DNA of 8,315 nt, taken from positions 1 to 8,315 of the forward strand of contig JAURND010000121.1 in the NCBI GenBank assembly GCA_030830425.1, written 5' to 3'. The notes beneath the pieces were generated by a model. The model saw only the letters and a list, made by a program, of their open reading frames with translations. It did no database searches and was not told the DNA's origin. Made by a program: the position numbers and the translations under genes. This document shows, piece after piece, positions 1 through 5,943 of this stretch (within the stretch, counting starts at the first letter, position 1; every line of letters begins with the position of its first letter). This DNA comes from Gammaproteobacteria bacterium. Its GTDB lineage: Bacteria > Pseudomonadota > Gammaproteobacteria > JAURND01.

Positions 1-2
1 AA

Positions 3-140
3 GTGAGACAAAATCAGGGGAGTTTTTAAGGGGGAAGTGATTTTCTGCCCCTTAAATGCAATAAATTATACTCCTCGTGCCAAAATAGGATTTTTTTCAG
101 CAACGCTATTTTGAAAAAAAACTCAAACACGAGTGGTATA
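3..140. repeat. Structured repeat, copy A (left end probably outside window)
   Basis: Positions 3-85 align with 1039-1125 at roughly 80% identity by eye, in the same orientation. The shared core is GTGAGACAAAA, a G-run, a T-run, a hairpin, then TACT-x-CTCGT. The hairpin here pairs 25-33 (TTTAAGGGG) with 48-56 (CCCCTTAAA). Behind it, 67-79 pairs with 128-140 in 12 of 13 positions including one G-T pair, making a long outer stem. Inside it, 81-88 (CAAAATAG) pairs with 106-113 (CTATTTTG), and a competing stem 91-99/112-120 is also possible. In copy B the GTGAGAC word is the right arm of a 7-bp hairpin, whose left arm would lie just before this window. No protein is readable. It looks like a small non-coding dispersed repeat; the family is not recognised. 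Confidence 0.6.
114..134 (-). terminator. Weak terminator-like site behind tRNA-Gly
   Basis: Read on the minus strand, 19 nt past the tRNA-Gly 3' end, a short stem ACTC/GAGT with a 6-nt loop is followed by seven T residues. The 4-bp stem is weak for an intrinsic terminator. It sits inside the longer inverted repeat 67-140 of repeat copy A, which may supply the real 3' structure. Confidence 0.35.
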
Positions 141-152
141 AAAACTTGTATT

Positions 153-228
153 TGGAGCGGGAAACGAGATTCGAACTCGCGACCCCAACCTTGGCAAGGT
201 TGTGCTCTACCAGCTGAGCTATTCCCGC
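153..228 (-). tRNA. tRNA-Gly (anticodon GCC)
   Basis: The reverse complement folds as a full cloverleaf of 76 nt. The acceptor stem pairs GCGGGAA with TTCCCGC, the anticodon stem is CAACC/GGTTG around the loop TTGCCAA (anticodon GCC), the T arm contains GTTCGAATC, and the discriminator T is followed by an encoded CCA. It reads GGC and GGU glycine codons. It lies 51 nt downstream of pgsA on the same strand; in E. coli pgsA is likewise followed by a tRNA-Gly(GCC) gene (glyW), so this looks like conserved order, and the tRNA may be processed from a pgsA read-through transcript. Confidence 0.97.
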
Positions 229-279
229 ATTGAAGAGTGAAGGCTTTTTGTACTTATCCCTCTAAAAGAACAACCATTA

Positions 280-840
280 TTATTGATTTGTAGATAAAGT
301 CAAGTCCGACCATGCTATTTTCAAATAGATTACCATCGACCAGAGCGTTAAGATAGCAGAAACATAGAGTAACAACAAGCCAAACAATTTCACCCAAAGA
401 AAAGCATCTGGTTCGTAAAACAATAACATGAGTAACGCCAGCATTTGTGAAGTTGTTTTAACCTTGGCTATCACATTGACGGAAACCTGTTTACGTTGCC
501 CAATTTCTGCCATCCATTCACGCAGCCCTGAAATCAAGATTTCTCGCGCAATAATCACTGCTGCTGGAATAGATAGCCATATTTGATTAGCTTCTCCGAC
601 GACCAATACCAAAGCAACCGCCACCATTAATTTGTCTGCAACAGGATCCAGAAAAGCGCCAAAGCGTGTTCCCTGATCTAAATTACGCGCCAAGTAACCA
701 TCTAGCCAATCTGTCAAAGCCGCGATCCCAAAAATAATCGCAGCAACAGCATGTCCCCACGCTGTTGGAATACAATAAAACAAAACCAAGACGGGGATGA
801 GTAATATACGGATGAGTGTGAGTAAATTAGGTATATTCAT
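280..840 (-). CDS. pgsA: CDP-diacylglycerol--glycerol-3-phosphate 3-phosphatidyltransferase
   Basis: The 186-residue inner-membrane enzyme transfers the phosphatidyl group from CDP-diacylglycerol to glycerol 3-phosphate, giving phosphatidylglycerophosphate, the committed step to phosphatidylglycerol and cardiolipin. The CDP-alcohol phosphotransferase signature is complete: D44, D47, G48, A51, R52, G61, D65 and D69 in the pattern DxxDGxxAR-x8-GxxxDxxxD. The N-terminus MNIPNLLTLIRI is typical of the family, followed by several hydrophobic segments to the C-terminus; length matches E. coli PgsA (about 182). The frame is open further upstream, but that part would run into the tRNA-Glu gene and has no family similarity, so the ATG at 838-840 is chosen. 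Its upstream sequence has no clear Shine-Dalgarno. Tandem with tRNA-Glu before and tRNA-Gly after; uvrC, the usual upstream partner in enterics, is not here. Confidence 0.95.
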   Translation of the reverse strand: MNIPNLLTLIRILLIPVLVLFYCIPTAWGHAVAAIIFGIAALTDWLDGYLARNLDQGTRFGAFLDPVADKLMVAVALVLVVGEANQIWLSIPAAVIIAREILISGLREWMAEIGQRKQVSVNVIAKVKTTSQMLALLMLLFYEPDAFLWVKLFGLLLLYVSAILTLWSMVIYLKIAWSDLTLSTNQ

Positions 841-917
841 AGGTTCGTATTTGGAAATAGAAAAAATGATGCGCCAGCAATTTTCGCCCAAAATAAAGAT
901 AATTGCTGCTTGATTAA

Positions 918-993
918 TGGTGCTCCCTAGGGGACTCGAACCCCTGTTTTCGCCGTGAGAGGGCAACGTCCTAGGCCACTAGACGAAGGGAGC
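918..993 (-). tRNA. tRNA-Glu (anticodon CUC)
   Basis: The reverse complement gives a 76-nt cloverleaf: acceptor GCTCCCT/AGGGAGC, D arm close to E. coli tRNA-Glu (GTCTAGTGGCCTAGGAC), anticodon stem TTGCC/GGCGA (one T-G pair) with the loop CTCTCAC, T arm AGGGG/CCCCT, discriminator A and encoded CCA. The middle of the loop is CTC, so the anticodon is CUC rather than the usual UUC; it would read GAG only. Overall sequence clearly belongs to tRNA-Glu. It lies 77 nt upstream of the pgsA start on the same strand. Confidence 0.93.
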
Positions 994-1009
994 GGTTTTC
1001 TTCAACGCT

Positions 1010-1037
1010 AAAATAATCTATACTCGTCTCACTTCAA
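1010..1037 (-). promoter_or_regulatory. Candidate promoter of tRNA-Glu
   Basis: On the minus strand a TTGAAG box (1032-1037) and a TATTTT box (1010-1015) are separated by 16 nt. The TATTTT box ends 16 nt before the mature tRNA 5' end at 993, leaving a leader of roughly 9 nt. The -35 box lies within the loop and arm of the perfect hairpin 1026-1045 of repeat copy B. Both boxes deviate from consensus, so this is a candidate only. Confidence 0.3.
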
Positions 1038-1163
1038 TGTGAGACAAAACCAGGGGGTTTTTTAAGGGAGAAGTGTTTTGCTGCCCCCTTAAATTCAAAT
1101 AGATGATACTGCTCGTATCAAAAAAGCAAACACATCAAGATGCTCACTTTCAAGTACGAGCAG
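1026..1163. repeat. Structured repeat, copy B
   Basis: This is the second copy of the element at 3-140, in the same orientation. It starts with a perfect hairpin GTCTCAC (1026-1032) / GTGAGAC (1039-1045) with a 6-nt loop. The second hairpin pairs 1061-1068 (TTTAAGGG) with 1086-1093 (CCCTTAAA), at the same place as in copy A. The third pairs CTGCTCGTA (1109-1117) with TACGAGCAG (1155-1163). The primary sequence of the third hairpin has drifted from copy A while the ability to pair is kept. An open frame of 67 codons runs through here but shows no protein-like features, and I do not call it. Confidence 0.6.
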
Positions 1164-1306
1164 CATATGATACACGATCTGCACTAGAAAATTCCGAGTT
1201 TTTGGCAAGAATTTTTTGGGTGCCCGCTCAGCAATTCCGGCTTAAAGTGCGGAACTTGCTTCTTTATTTTAATGCGTCACTGCAACAAGTCCGCGCTCTT
1301 TTTTGA
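1164..1306. other. Non-coding stretch with one hairpin
   Basis: No credible gene is seen on either strand. GCAATTCCG (1231-1239) pairs with CGGAACTTGC (1250-1259) with one bulged base, followed by a T-rich but interrupted tract. This could be a weak plus-strand terminator or another part of the neighbouring repeats. Together with the repeats on both sides it fills the gap of about 475 bp between tRNA-Glu and pcnB. Confidence 0.3.
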
Positions 1307-1449
1307 AGGGGGAACCGCCATCTCTTCCTTAATTCAAGCCCCCGTTTGCTGTCAGCAAAATGGTGCTATTTACGACGAACAGCTTTCACCAGAAGCCCTT
1401 TGTTTTATCCTCTTTTAAAGAGGTGGCGAGAATTGCTAGTGATTACTGA
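1307..1449 (+). repeat. Leader repeat R1, upstream of pcnB
   Basis: This 143-bp stretch begins with AGGGGGAA and ends with ATTACTGA; the 140-bp stretch 2861-3000 begins and ends with the same words. The best core, 1359-1406 against 2924-2971, aligns without gaps at 36 of 48 bases. Read in phase, the cores give NGAIYDEQLSPEALCF here and NGTIYEKPLLQEPLFL in R2. The rest of the alignment is weaker and gapped. R1 ends 21 nt before the pcnB start codon. Its nature is unknown: shared leader element, small mobile repeat, or remnants of a duplicated short coding piece are all possible. Confidence 0.5.
1409..1423. promoter_or_regulatory. Perfect palindrome in the pcnB leader
   Basis: CCTCTTT and AAAGAGG form a perfect inverted repeat of 7 bp around a single central T. 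It lies about 33 bp before the pcnB Shine-Dalgarno. It could be an operator; with only a one-base centre it would be a poor RNA hairpin. It has no counterpart at the equivalent place in repeat R2. Function is a guess. Confidence 0.25.
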
Positions 1450-1455
1450 TTCACT

Positions 1456-1462
1456 GAAGGAG
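1456..1462 (+). promoter_or_regulatory. Shine-Dalgarno that decides an ATT start for pcnB
   Basis: GAAGGAG is a strong Shine-Dalgarno. It is followed after 8 nt by ATT at 1471-1473 (a second ATT at 1474-1476 would be 11 nt away). The only conventional alternative, TTG at 1483, is 20 nt away, too far for this site. The in-frame stop TGA at 1447-1449 bounds the choice. Confidence 0.7.
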
Positions 1463-1470
1463 TATTTCCT

Positions 1471-2832
1471 ATTATTCGTTTCTTGAAAAAATTGATTTCA
1501 TTTCGCAAAAAAATAGCAAGTTTTCTGATAAAAGCGAAAATTCAACACAGATATGCAGATCAATCTGACCATACAACATCGAGCGGGACTTTTTCGTCAA
1601 CCCCTCCTCATGTTATTGACAAAAAGCATCATTGCATTTCACATGCCCATATTAGCAGAAATGCGCTAAATGTACTGCATAAATTAAACGAATCTGGCTA
1701 TGAAGCCTATCTCGTGGGTGGTGGGGTCCGTGATTTATTGTTAGACGCTAAACCCAAAGATTTTGATGTATCTACCAGCGCATTTCCCGAAAAAATCCGC
1801 CAACTATTTAGAAATTCCCGATTAATTGGAAAAAGATTTAGATTGGCGCATGTATTTTTTGGTCGTGAAATAATCGAAGTTTCAACATTTAGAAAATCTC
1901 ACCCAGAACACAGCCATCCTGACGCCAGTCTTTCAAAAATAGGGCTACTAGTGAGGGATAATGTTTATGGCAATCTCAAGGAAGATGCACTTAGACGCGA
2001 TTTTACGGTTAATGCGCTTTATTACGATATTAGAAATTGCTCGGTTATCGATTATGTTAACGGAATGGCTGATTTAAAAAAACGCATTATTCGCATTTTA
2101 GGTGATCCACAAATCAGGTATACCGAAGACCCGGTACGCATGTTGCGATCCTTACGTTTTGCCGCAAAACTCAACTTCACCTTAGATGAAGCGACTGCAG
2201 CACCAATTCATCAGTTAAAAACGCTACTCACTCATGTCCCTCCTGCTCGCTTATTCATTGAAATTCTTAAATTATTTTATTGTGGACAAGCTGTTCAAGC
2301 GTTTGCGCTTACACGTGAATATGGCATATTCCACTTGTTATTTCCTCAAACTGAGCATGTTTTACTGAATCATCCTGATAAACGCTCTTATTTGCAGTTC
2401 ATACAGCAAGGTGGCCATAACACTGATGCACGAATTAAGCAAAACCTGAGCCTAAATCCTGGTTTTTTATTCGCTGTCTTACTTTGGCCAGCTTTGAAAA
2501 ATCAAACGGACATCACGATTCAACAAGGAACAAAGCCTTATCTTGCCTTTGAAAAAAGTATACGAGAAGTTCTCTGCCATCAACTCAAGACTGTTGCTAT
2601 TCCTAAACGTTACACAATTATTACCCGTGAAATTTGGACCCTGCAATATCTCATGGAAAAAAGAAGTCATCGAAAAACAGATTGGGCACTGCAGCATCCT
2701 CGCTTTAGAGCGGCTTACGATTTTTTATTACTACGCCACTGTGCAGGTGAGCAATATTTGCAATTGATTATTGAAAAATGGAAGCCGTTAAAAGAACCTC
2801 TTGATTCAGCAATTCCCGCCAAAAAAGCGTGA
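1471..2832 (+). CDS. pcnB: Poly(A) polymerase I, probable AUU start
   Basis: The enzyme adds 3' poly(A) tails to RNA, which promotes its decay by the degradosome and controls antisense RNAs. With the ATT start it has 453 residues, close to E. coli PcnB (about 465). The nucleotidyltransferase head holds VGGGVRDLLL (from V82) and the metal-binding pair in DFDV (D97, D99), then the PcnB-like stretch RFRLAHVFFGREIIEVSTFR. The conserved RRDFTVNALYYD and EDPVRMLRSLRFAAKLNF blocks follow, then a less conserved helical C-terminal part ending IPAKKA, without the long arginine-rich tail of the E. coli protein. The N-terminus IIRFLKKLISFRKK is basic as in E. coli. No ATG or GTG lies between the upstream stop and the catalytic head. 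E. coli pcnB is known to start at AUU, so a rare, translation-limiting start is likely conserved. The usual downstream neighbour folK is absent. Confidence 0.95.
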   Translation: MIRFLKKLISFRKKIASFLIKAKIQHRYADQSDHTTSSGTFSSTPPHVIDKKHHCISHAHISRNALNVLHKLNESGYEAYLVGGGVRDLLLDAKPKDFDVSTSAFPEKIRQLFRNSRLIGKRFRLAHVFFGREIIEVSTFRKSHPEHSHPDASLSKIGLLVRDNVYGNLKEDALRRDFTVNALYYDIRNCSVIDYVNGMADLKKRIIRILGDPQIRYTEDPVRMLRSLRFAAKLNFTLDEATAAPIHQLKTLLTHVPPARLFIEILKLFYCGQAVQAFALTREYGIFHLLFPQTEHVLLNHPDKRSYLQFIQQGGHNTDARIKQNLSLNPGFLFAVLLWPALKNQTDITIQQGTKPYLAFEKSIREVLCHQLKTVAIPKRYTIITREIWTLQYLMEKRSHRKTDWALQHPRFRAAYDFLLLRHCAGEQYLQLIIEKWKPLKEPLDSAIPAKKA

Positions 2833-2860
2833 TTGGATTGCTGGTTTTAGCGCATCGTTC

Positions 2861-3000
2861 AGGGGGAAACAACGCGACACAGAACACTGTCTCCTCTTTA
2901 CGATCCTTCATGCGGTTATCAGCAATGGGACCATTTACGAGAAACCCCTTTTACAAGAACCCCTTTTTTTAGGCCATTTAGCGGTTACGGGAATTACTGA
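2861..3000 (+). repeat. Leader repeat R2, upstream of the ABC exporter gene
   Basis: This is the partner of 1307-1449, with equal boundary words and nearly equal length. It fills most of the 171-bp gap between pcnB and the ABC gene and ends 3 nt before the ATG at 3004. A frame open through the gap encodes peptide similar to that of R1 in the core (2924-2971). Because folK often follows pcnB in gammaproteobacteria, a decayed folK start was considered; a few residues resemble the family but the match is not convincing. Confidence 0.5.
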
Positions 3001-3003
3001 AAC

Positions 3004-4707
3004 ATGCATAAACACATCACTTTTTTTAAACAATTTTGGGCGGTGACTCAGCCTTATTGGAAATCAGAAGAAAAACGCATAGCTTGGCTATTACTGATCA
3101 CCATTATCGCATTGAATCTTGGTCACGTAGCCTTACTCGTATTGTTTAATCGATGGTACAACACTTTCTATACATCTTTACAAAATCTGGATAAAACTGC
3201 TTTCATCCACAATATCCTCTATTTTTCTTTTTTAGCTGTCCTCAATATTATCGTTGCTGTTTATAGTATCTACCTGGCTCAGATGTTAACCATACGCTGG
3301 CGTCGTTGGCTAACCACATATTTCTTGAATCGATGGTTAGACAAAGAAAATCATTATCGCATGCAAATCACAGGTCAACCCACTGACAATCCAGACCAGC
3401 GAATCAGTGAAGATATTAACCAGTTTATTGATCTGACCTTATCTCTGTCGTTGGGTTTATTAAATGCAGTTGTCACCTTGTGTTCTTTTAGCCTTGTTTT
3501 ATGGACACTCTCTGGCGCGCTGAATTTTCATATCGGAAGCTTTGGCATACATATTCCTGGATATATGGTTTGGGCAGCGCTGATTTATGCTATTTTTGGA
3601 ACCTTATTGACCAACAAGATTGGCAAATCACTGGTCAAACTTAACTTCAACCAACAACGCTTTGAGGCTGATTTTCGTTTTGGCATGACCAGGTTGAGAG
3701 AAAACAGTGAAAATATTGCTTTTTATCAAGGGGAAGCTCAAGAAAAACTGGGTTTTACAAACTTGTTTTCTCTGATTTTCAGTAACTATTGGCAAATCAT
3801 GAAACGACAAAAAAACCTGACCTGGTTTACCGCATTTTATGGTCAGTTTGCACTAATTTTTCCTTTTCTAGTGGCCTGTCCAAAATTATTCGCCAAACAA
3901 ATTACGCTGGGGGATGTGATGCAGATTGCTTCTGCATTCGGCTCTGTACAAGGTGCATTATCTTATATTATCAATGCATATGTCGGCATTGCTACCTGGA
4001 AAGCCACTTGTGATCGTCTTATTTCATTTACCCAGCATATACAAACTGTAGAACAAATAGAGGCTTTCAAGCGTACTTATACCGAAGAAATGCATATTTC
4101 TGTTCAAAATCTTCAAATCAAGCTTCCCAATGGCCATATCTTGGGAGAAAATATGCAGCTAAATTTGGCACAAGGAGATTCTCTTTTTATTACTGGCCCA
4201 TCTGGCAGCGGCAAAACCACTTTATTGCGCACGCTTTCAGGGCTTTGGCCTTTTGCTGAAGGAACCGTCATCATTCCAGAAAAAGCGAATATTCTCTTCA
4301 TTCCTCAAAAACCTTATTTACCCTTAGGTACCCTAAAAAAAGTGCTTTGTTACCCTCAACAAGTTGATCATATTTCGGATCTACAAGTACAAGAAACGCT
4401 GCAGTTTTGCCAATTGGGGCACTTTTGTGGTATGCTTCACGAAGAAGCCGATTGGTCTAAGATGTTTTCCGTGGGTGAGCAACAGCGTATTGGCTTTATC
4501 AGAGCCTTACTGACCTACCCAGACTTTCTTTTCTTAGATGAAGCAACATCGGCACTAGACGACGCGGCTGAATATTATTTATATCAACTACTCAAGACCC
4601 ACTGCCCCAAGACTTGCATTATTAGTGTAGGACATAAAATGTCACTAAAGGGTTGGGCTAATCATGAATTCGTGATGACACAGACGCCAAGAACCCCTTT
4701 CCCTTAA
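3004..4707 (+). CDS. ABC exporter, fused permease and ATPase (YddA/SbmA-like)
   Basis: This 567-residue half-transporter has an N-terminal membrane domain of about 340 residues and a C-terminal nucleotide-binding domain. The membrane half has the family hallmarks TIRWRRWLTTYFLNRWL followed by DNPDQRISEDI, seen in E. coli YddA, mycobacterial Rv1819c and the related SbmA/BacA permeases; length equals YddA (561). The ATPase half has Walker A GPSGSGKTT (398-406), a degenerate signature SVGEQQR (489-495) in place of LSGGQ, Walker B FLFLDEA (D512, E513) and the switch histidine H544. Relatives move peptides, cobalamin or bleomycin-like compounds across the inner membrane; the substrate here is not known. 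It should act as a homodimer. The ATG at 3004 has only a weak Shine-Dalgarno but the N-terminus fits the family. The next gene starts 14 nt after the stop, suggesting an operon. Confidence 0.9.
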   Translation: MHKHITFFKQFWAVTQPYWKSEEKRIAWLLLITIIALNLGHVALLVLFNRWYNTFYTSLQNLDKTAFIHNILYFSFLAVLNIIVAVYSIYLAQMLTIRWRRWLTTYFLNRWLDKENHYRMQITGQPTDNPDQRISEDINQFIDLTLSLSLGLLNAVVTLCSFSLVLWTLSGALNFHIGSFGIHIPGYMVWAALIYAIFGTLLTNKIGKSLVKLNFNQQRFEADFRFGMTRLRENSENIAFYQGEAQEKLGFTNLFSLIFSNYWQIMKRQKNLTWFTAFYGQFALIFPFLVACPKLFAKQITLGDVMQIASAFGSVQGALSYIINAYVGIATWKATCDRLISFTQHIQTVEQIEAFKRTYTEEMHISVQNLQIKLPNGHILGENMQLNLAQGDSLFITGPSGSGKTTLLRTLSGLWPFAEGTVIIPEKANILFIPQKPYLPLGTLKKVLCYPQQVDHISDLQVQETLQFCQLGHFCGMLHEEADWSKMFSVGEQQRIGFIRALLTYPDFLFLDEATSALDDAAEYYLYQLLKTHCPKTCIISVGHKMSLKGWANHEFVMTQTPRTPFP

Positions 4708-4721
4708 ATGGATGAATCTTT

Positions 4722-5798
4722 ATGCGAAAAATCTTACCCATCCTGACAGCTTCGCTCATTTGCATAGCTTGTCCTAGCTTTGCAGTGATCAAAACTCAAG
4801 CCACCTCAAAACATACGACCACTACTCAGCCCCCCCCAAAAACTGCTACTGAAAAGAAAACAAAATCTGCCAAAAAAAAGCATAAACACCCCAAAACATC
4901 TCATTCAAAAATACATACTGGCAACTATAAATCGACAGCAACTGTTCAGCCCGCTTCCATTCAACCAGAACCCTTGAAAAATACGGCTACTCATGTGCCG
5001 ATTGAAAACGTACCTGTTGAAGATGCTACCCCAACAACACCCGCTACAGAAAATACCGTCAACGCGCAGAAATTATCCAGCAATGAAATAACAACCCCTA
5101 CTGCCGCTCGAAATACGAATGAAGTCACCCATCATTTTTTATGGTTTAGCTGGAATAATGCAGACTCAAATCATCATAATGCGAATTATCCAGACTATAA
5201 GCTGAACAAACCAGTCACCAATTTTGCCCATCAAACTATCGATAACTTACATTACAGTGCTTATAAATTTGGCGGAAATCGCTTCGATCCGCAACATGGT
5301 ATTTATATGTTAGATTGCTCTAGCTATGTCGATCACTTATTGGATAAAAGCTCACCACAAGCTTATTCCACTTTAGCTCAATGGACGGGGAGCTATAAGC
5401 CAAACACCTCGCAATACTATGACTTCTTCAGCTCTCTATCTGCAAGCAATAATCGTCCTGCCAACTGGAATAAAGTCGAAGATTCTCAAAAATTGCAAGC
5501 TGGAGATATTCTGGTATTTCGCTACAAAAACGCGCATGGTGGAGCCACTGGTGGGCATGTGATGCTGGTGATGGATAAAGCAGTTGTCAATTCTAATGTG
5601 ATACAGGTCAAAGTCGCTGACTCTGCTAATACTGGGCATAGCGGCGATACTCGCGGCGAACACTCTGGTATCGGCATTGGCACTTTACTGCTCAGGGTTA
5701 ATCCCTTGACTGGGCAACCCTATGCTTTCGCTTGGCGCCTAAATTCACCTTGGAATAATCGGGTAAATATTGCCATGGGCAGACCAGAGAGTGCGTAG
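4722..5798 (+). CDS. Exported NlpC/P60-like cysteine peptidase/amidase domain protein
   Basis: This 358-residue protein has a Sec signal peptide (MRK, then a hydrophobic stretch to SFA, probable cleavage after A21; no good lipobox). Residues about 25-135 are low complexity, rich in Thr, Lys, Pro and His, with a very basic patch around 44-66, probably a linker or cell-wall-binding segment. The C-terminal domain from about 175 resembles NlpC/P60 hydrolases: DCSSYVDHLL places the candidate nucleophile at C199, the later block LQAGDILVF is typical, and GGHVMLV gives the candidate histidine H279, with D300 in VADSAN as a possible third polar residue. Such enzymes usually cut peptidoglycan stem peptides in the periplasm, though some act as amidases or toxins. 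It sits 14 nt after the ABC gene and is likely co-transcribed. A run of eight C (4830-4837) lies in codons 37-39. The exact family could not be settled by eye. Confidence 0.75.
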   Translation: MRKILPILTASLICIACPSFAVIKTQATSKHTTTTQPPPKTATEKKTKSAKKKHKHPKTSHSKIHTGNYKSTATVQPASIQPEPLKNTATHVPIENVPVEDATPTTPATENTVNAQKLSSNEITTPTAARNTNEVTHHFLWFSWNNADSNHHNANYPDYKLNKPVTNFAHQTIDNLHYSAYKFGGNRFDPQHGIYMLDCSSYVDHLLDKSSPQAYSTLAQWTGSYKPNTSQYYDFFSSLSASNNRPANWNKVEDSQKLQAGDILVFRYKNAHGGATGGHVMLVMDKAVVNSNVIQVKVADSANTGHSGDTRGEHSGIGIGTLLLRVNPLTGQPYAFAWRLNSPWNNRVNIAMGRPESA

Positions 5799-5817
5799 CC
5801 GCATGCTTTTTGAGGTA

Positions 5818-5842
5818 TTTTCAGCAGAAAAAGTGCTGAAAA
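5818..5842 (+). repeat. Stem-loop behind the peptidase gene
   Basis: TTTTCAGCA (5818-5826) pairs perfectly with TGCTGAAAA (5834-5842) around a 7-nt loop, starting 19 nt after the stop at 5798. It is well placed as a 3' end structure, but no T tract follows on either strand, so an intrinsic terminator of standard form is not supported. Confidence 0.5.
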
Positions 5843-5943
5843 AATGCTATTGACGTAAAAACGATATCACCTGCGAGCAGACAAAGCCTGATTTCCACAG
5901 CAGAGCGTATCGCACCCAAAAAAGCAGCATCTAAAGCTGTTAA

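Noticed and set aside
841..966. Longer N-terminal extension of PgsA (up to 42 residues)
   Set aside because: It would be encoded partly by the tRNA-Glu gene and does not resemble PgsA; the family N-terminus starts exactly at the ATG at 838-840.
1..1170. CRISPR array or integrated element bracketed by att sites
   Set aside because: There are only two repeat copies, about 1 kb apart, with housekeeping genes between them; no integrase and no tRNA-end duplication is visible.
1103..1306. 67-codon plus-strand open frame
   Set aside because: It overlaps the hairpins of repeat copy B, has no ribosome site and no recognisable domain; the repeat explains the sequence better.
1483..1485. TTG start for pcnB
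   Set aside because: 20 nt from the only good Shine-Dalgarno; ATT at 1471 has ideal spacing and precedent in E. coli pcnB.
2543..2767. 74-codon frame inside pcnB
   Set aside because: Out-of-phase shadow of pcnB; no independent evidence.
5818..5842. Rho-independent terminator
   Set aside because: Good stem but no T tract after it on either strand; kept only as a stem-loop.
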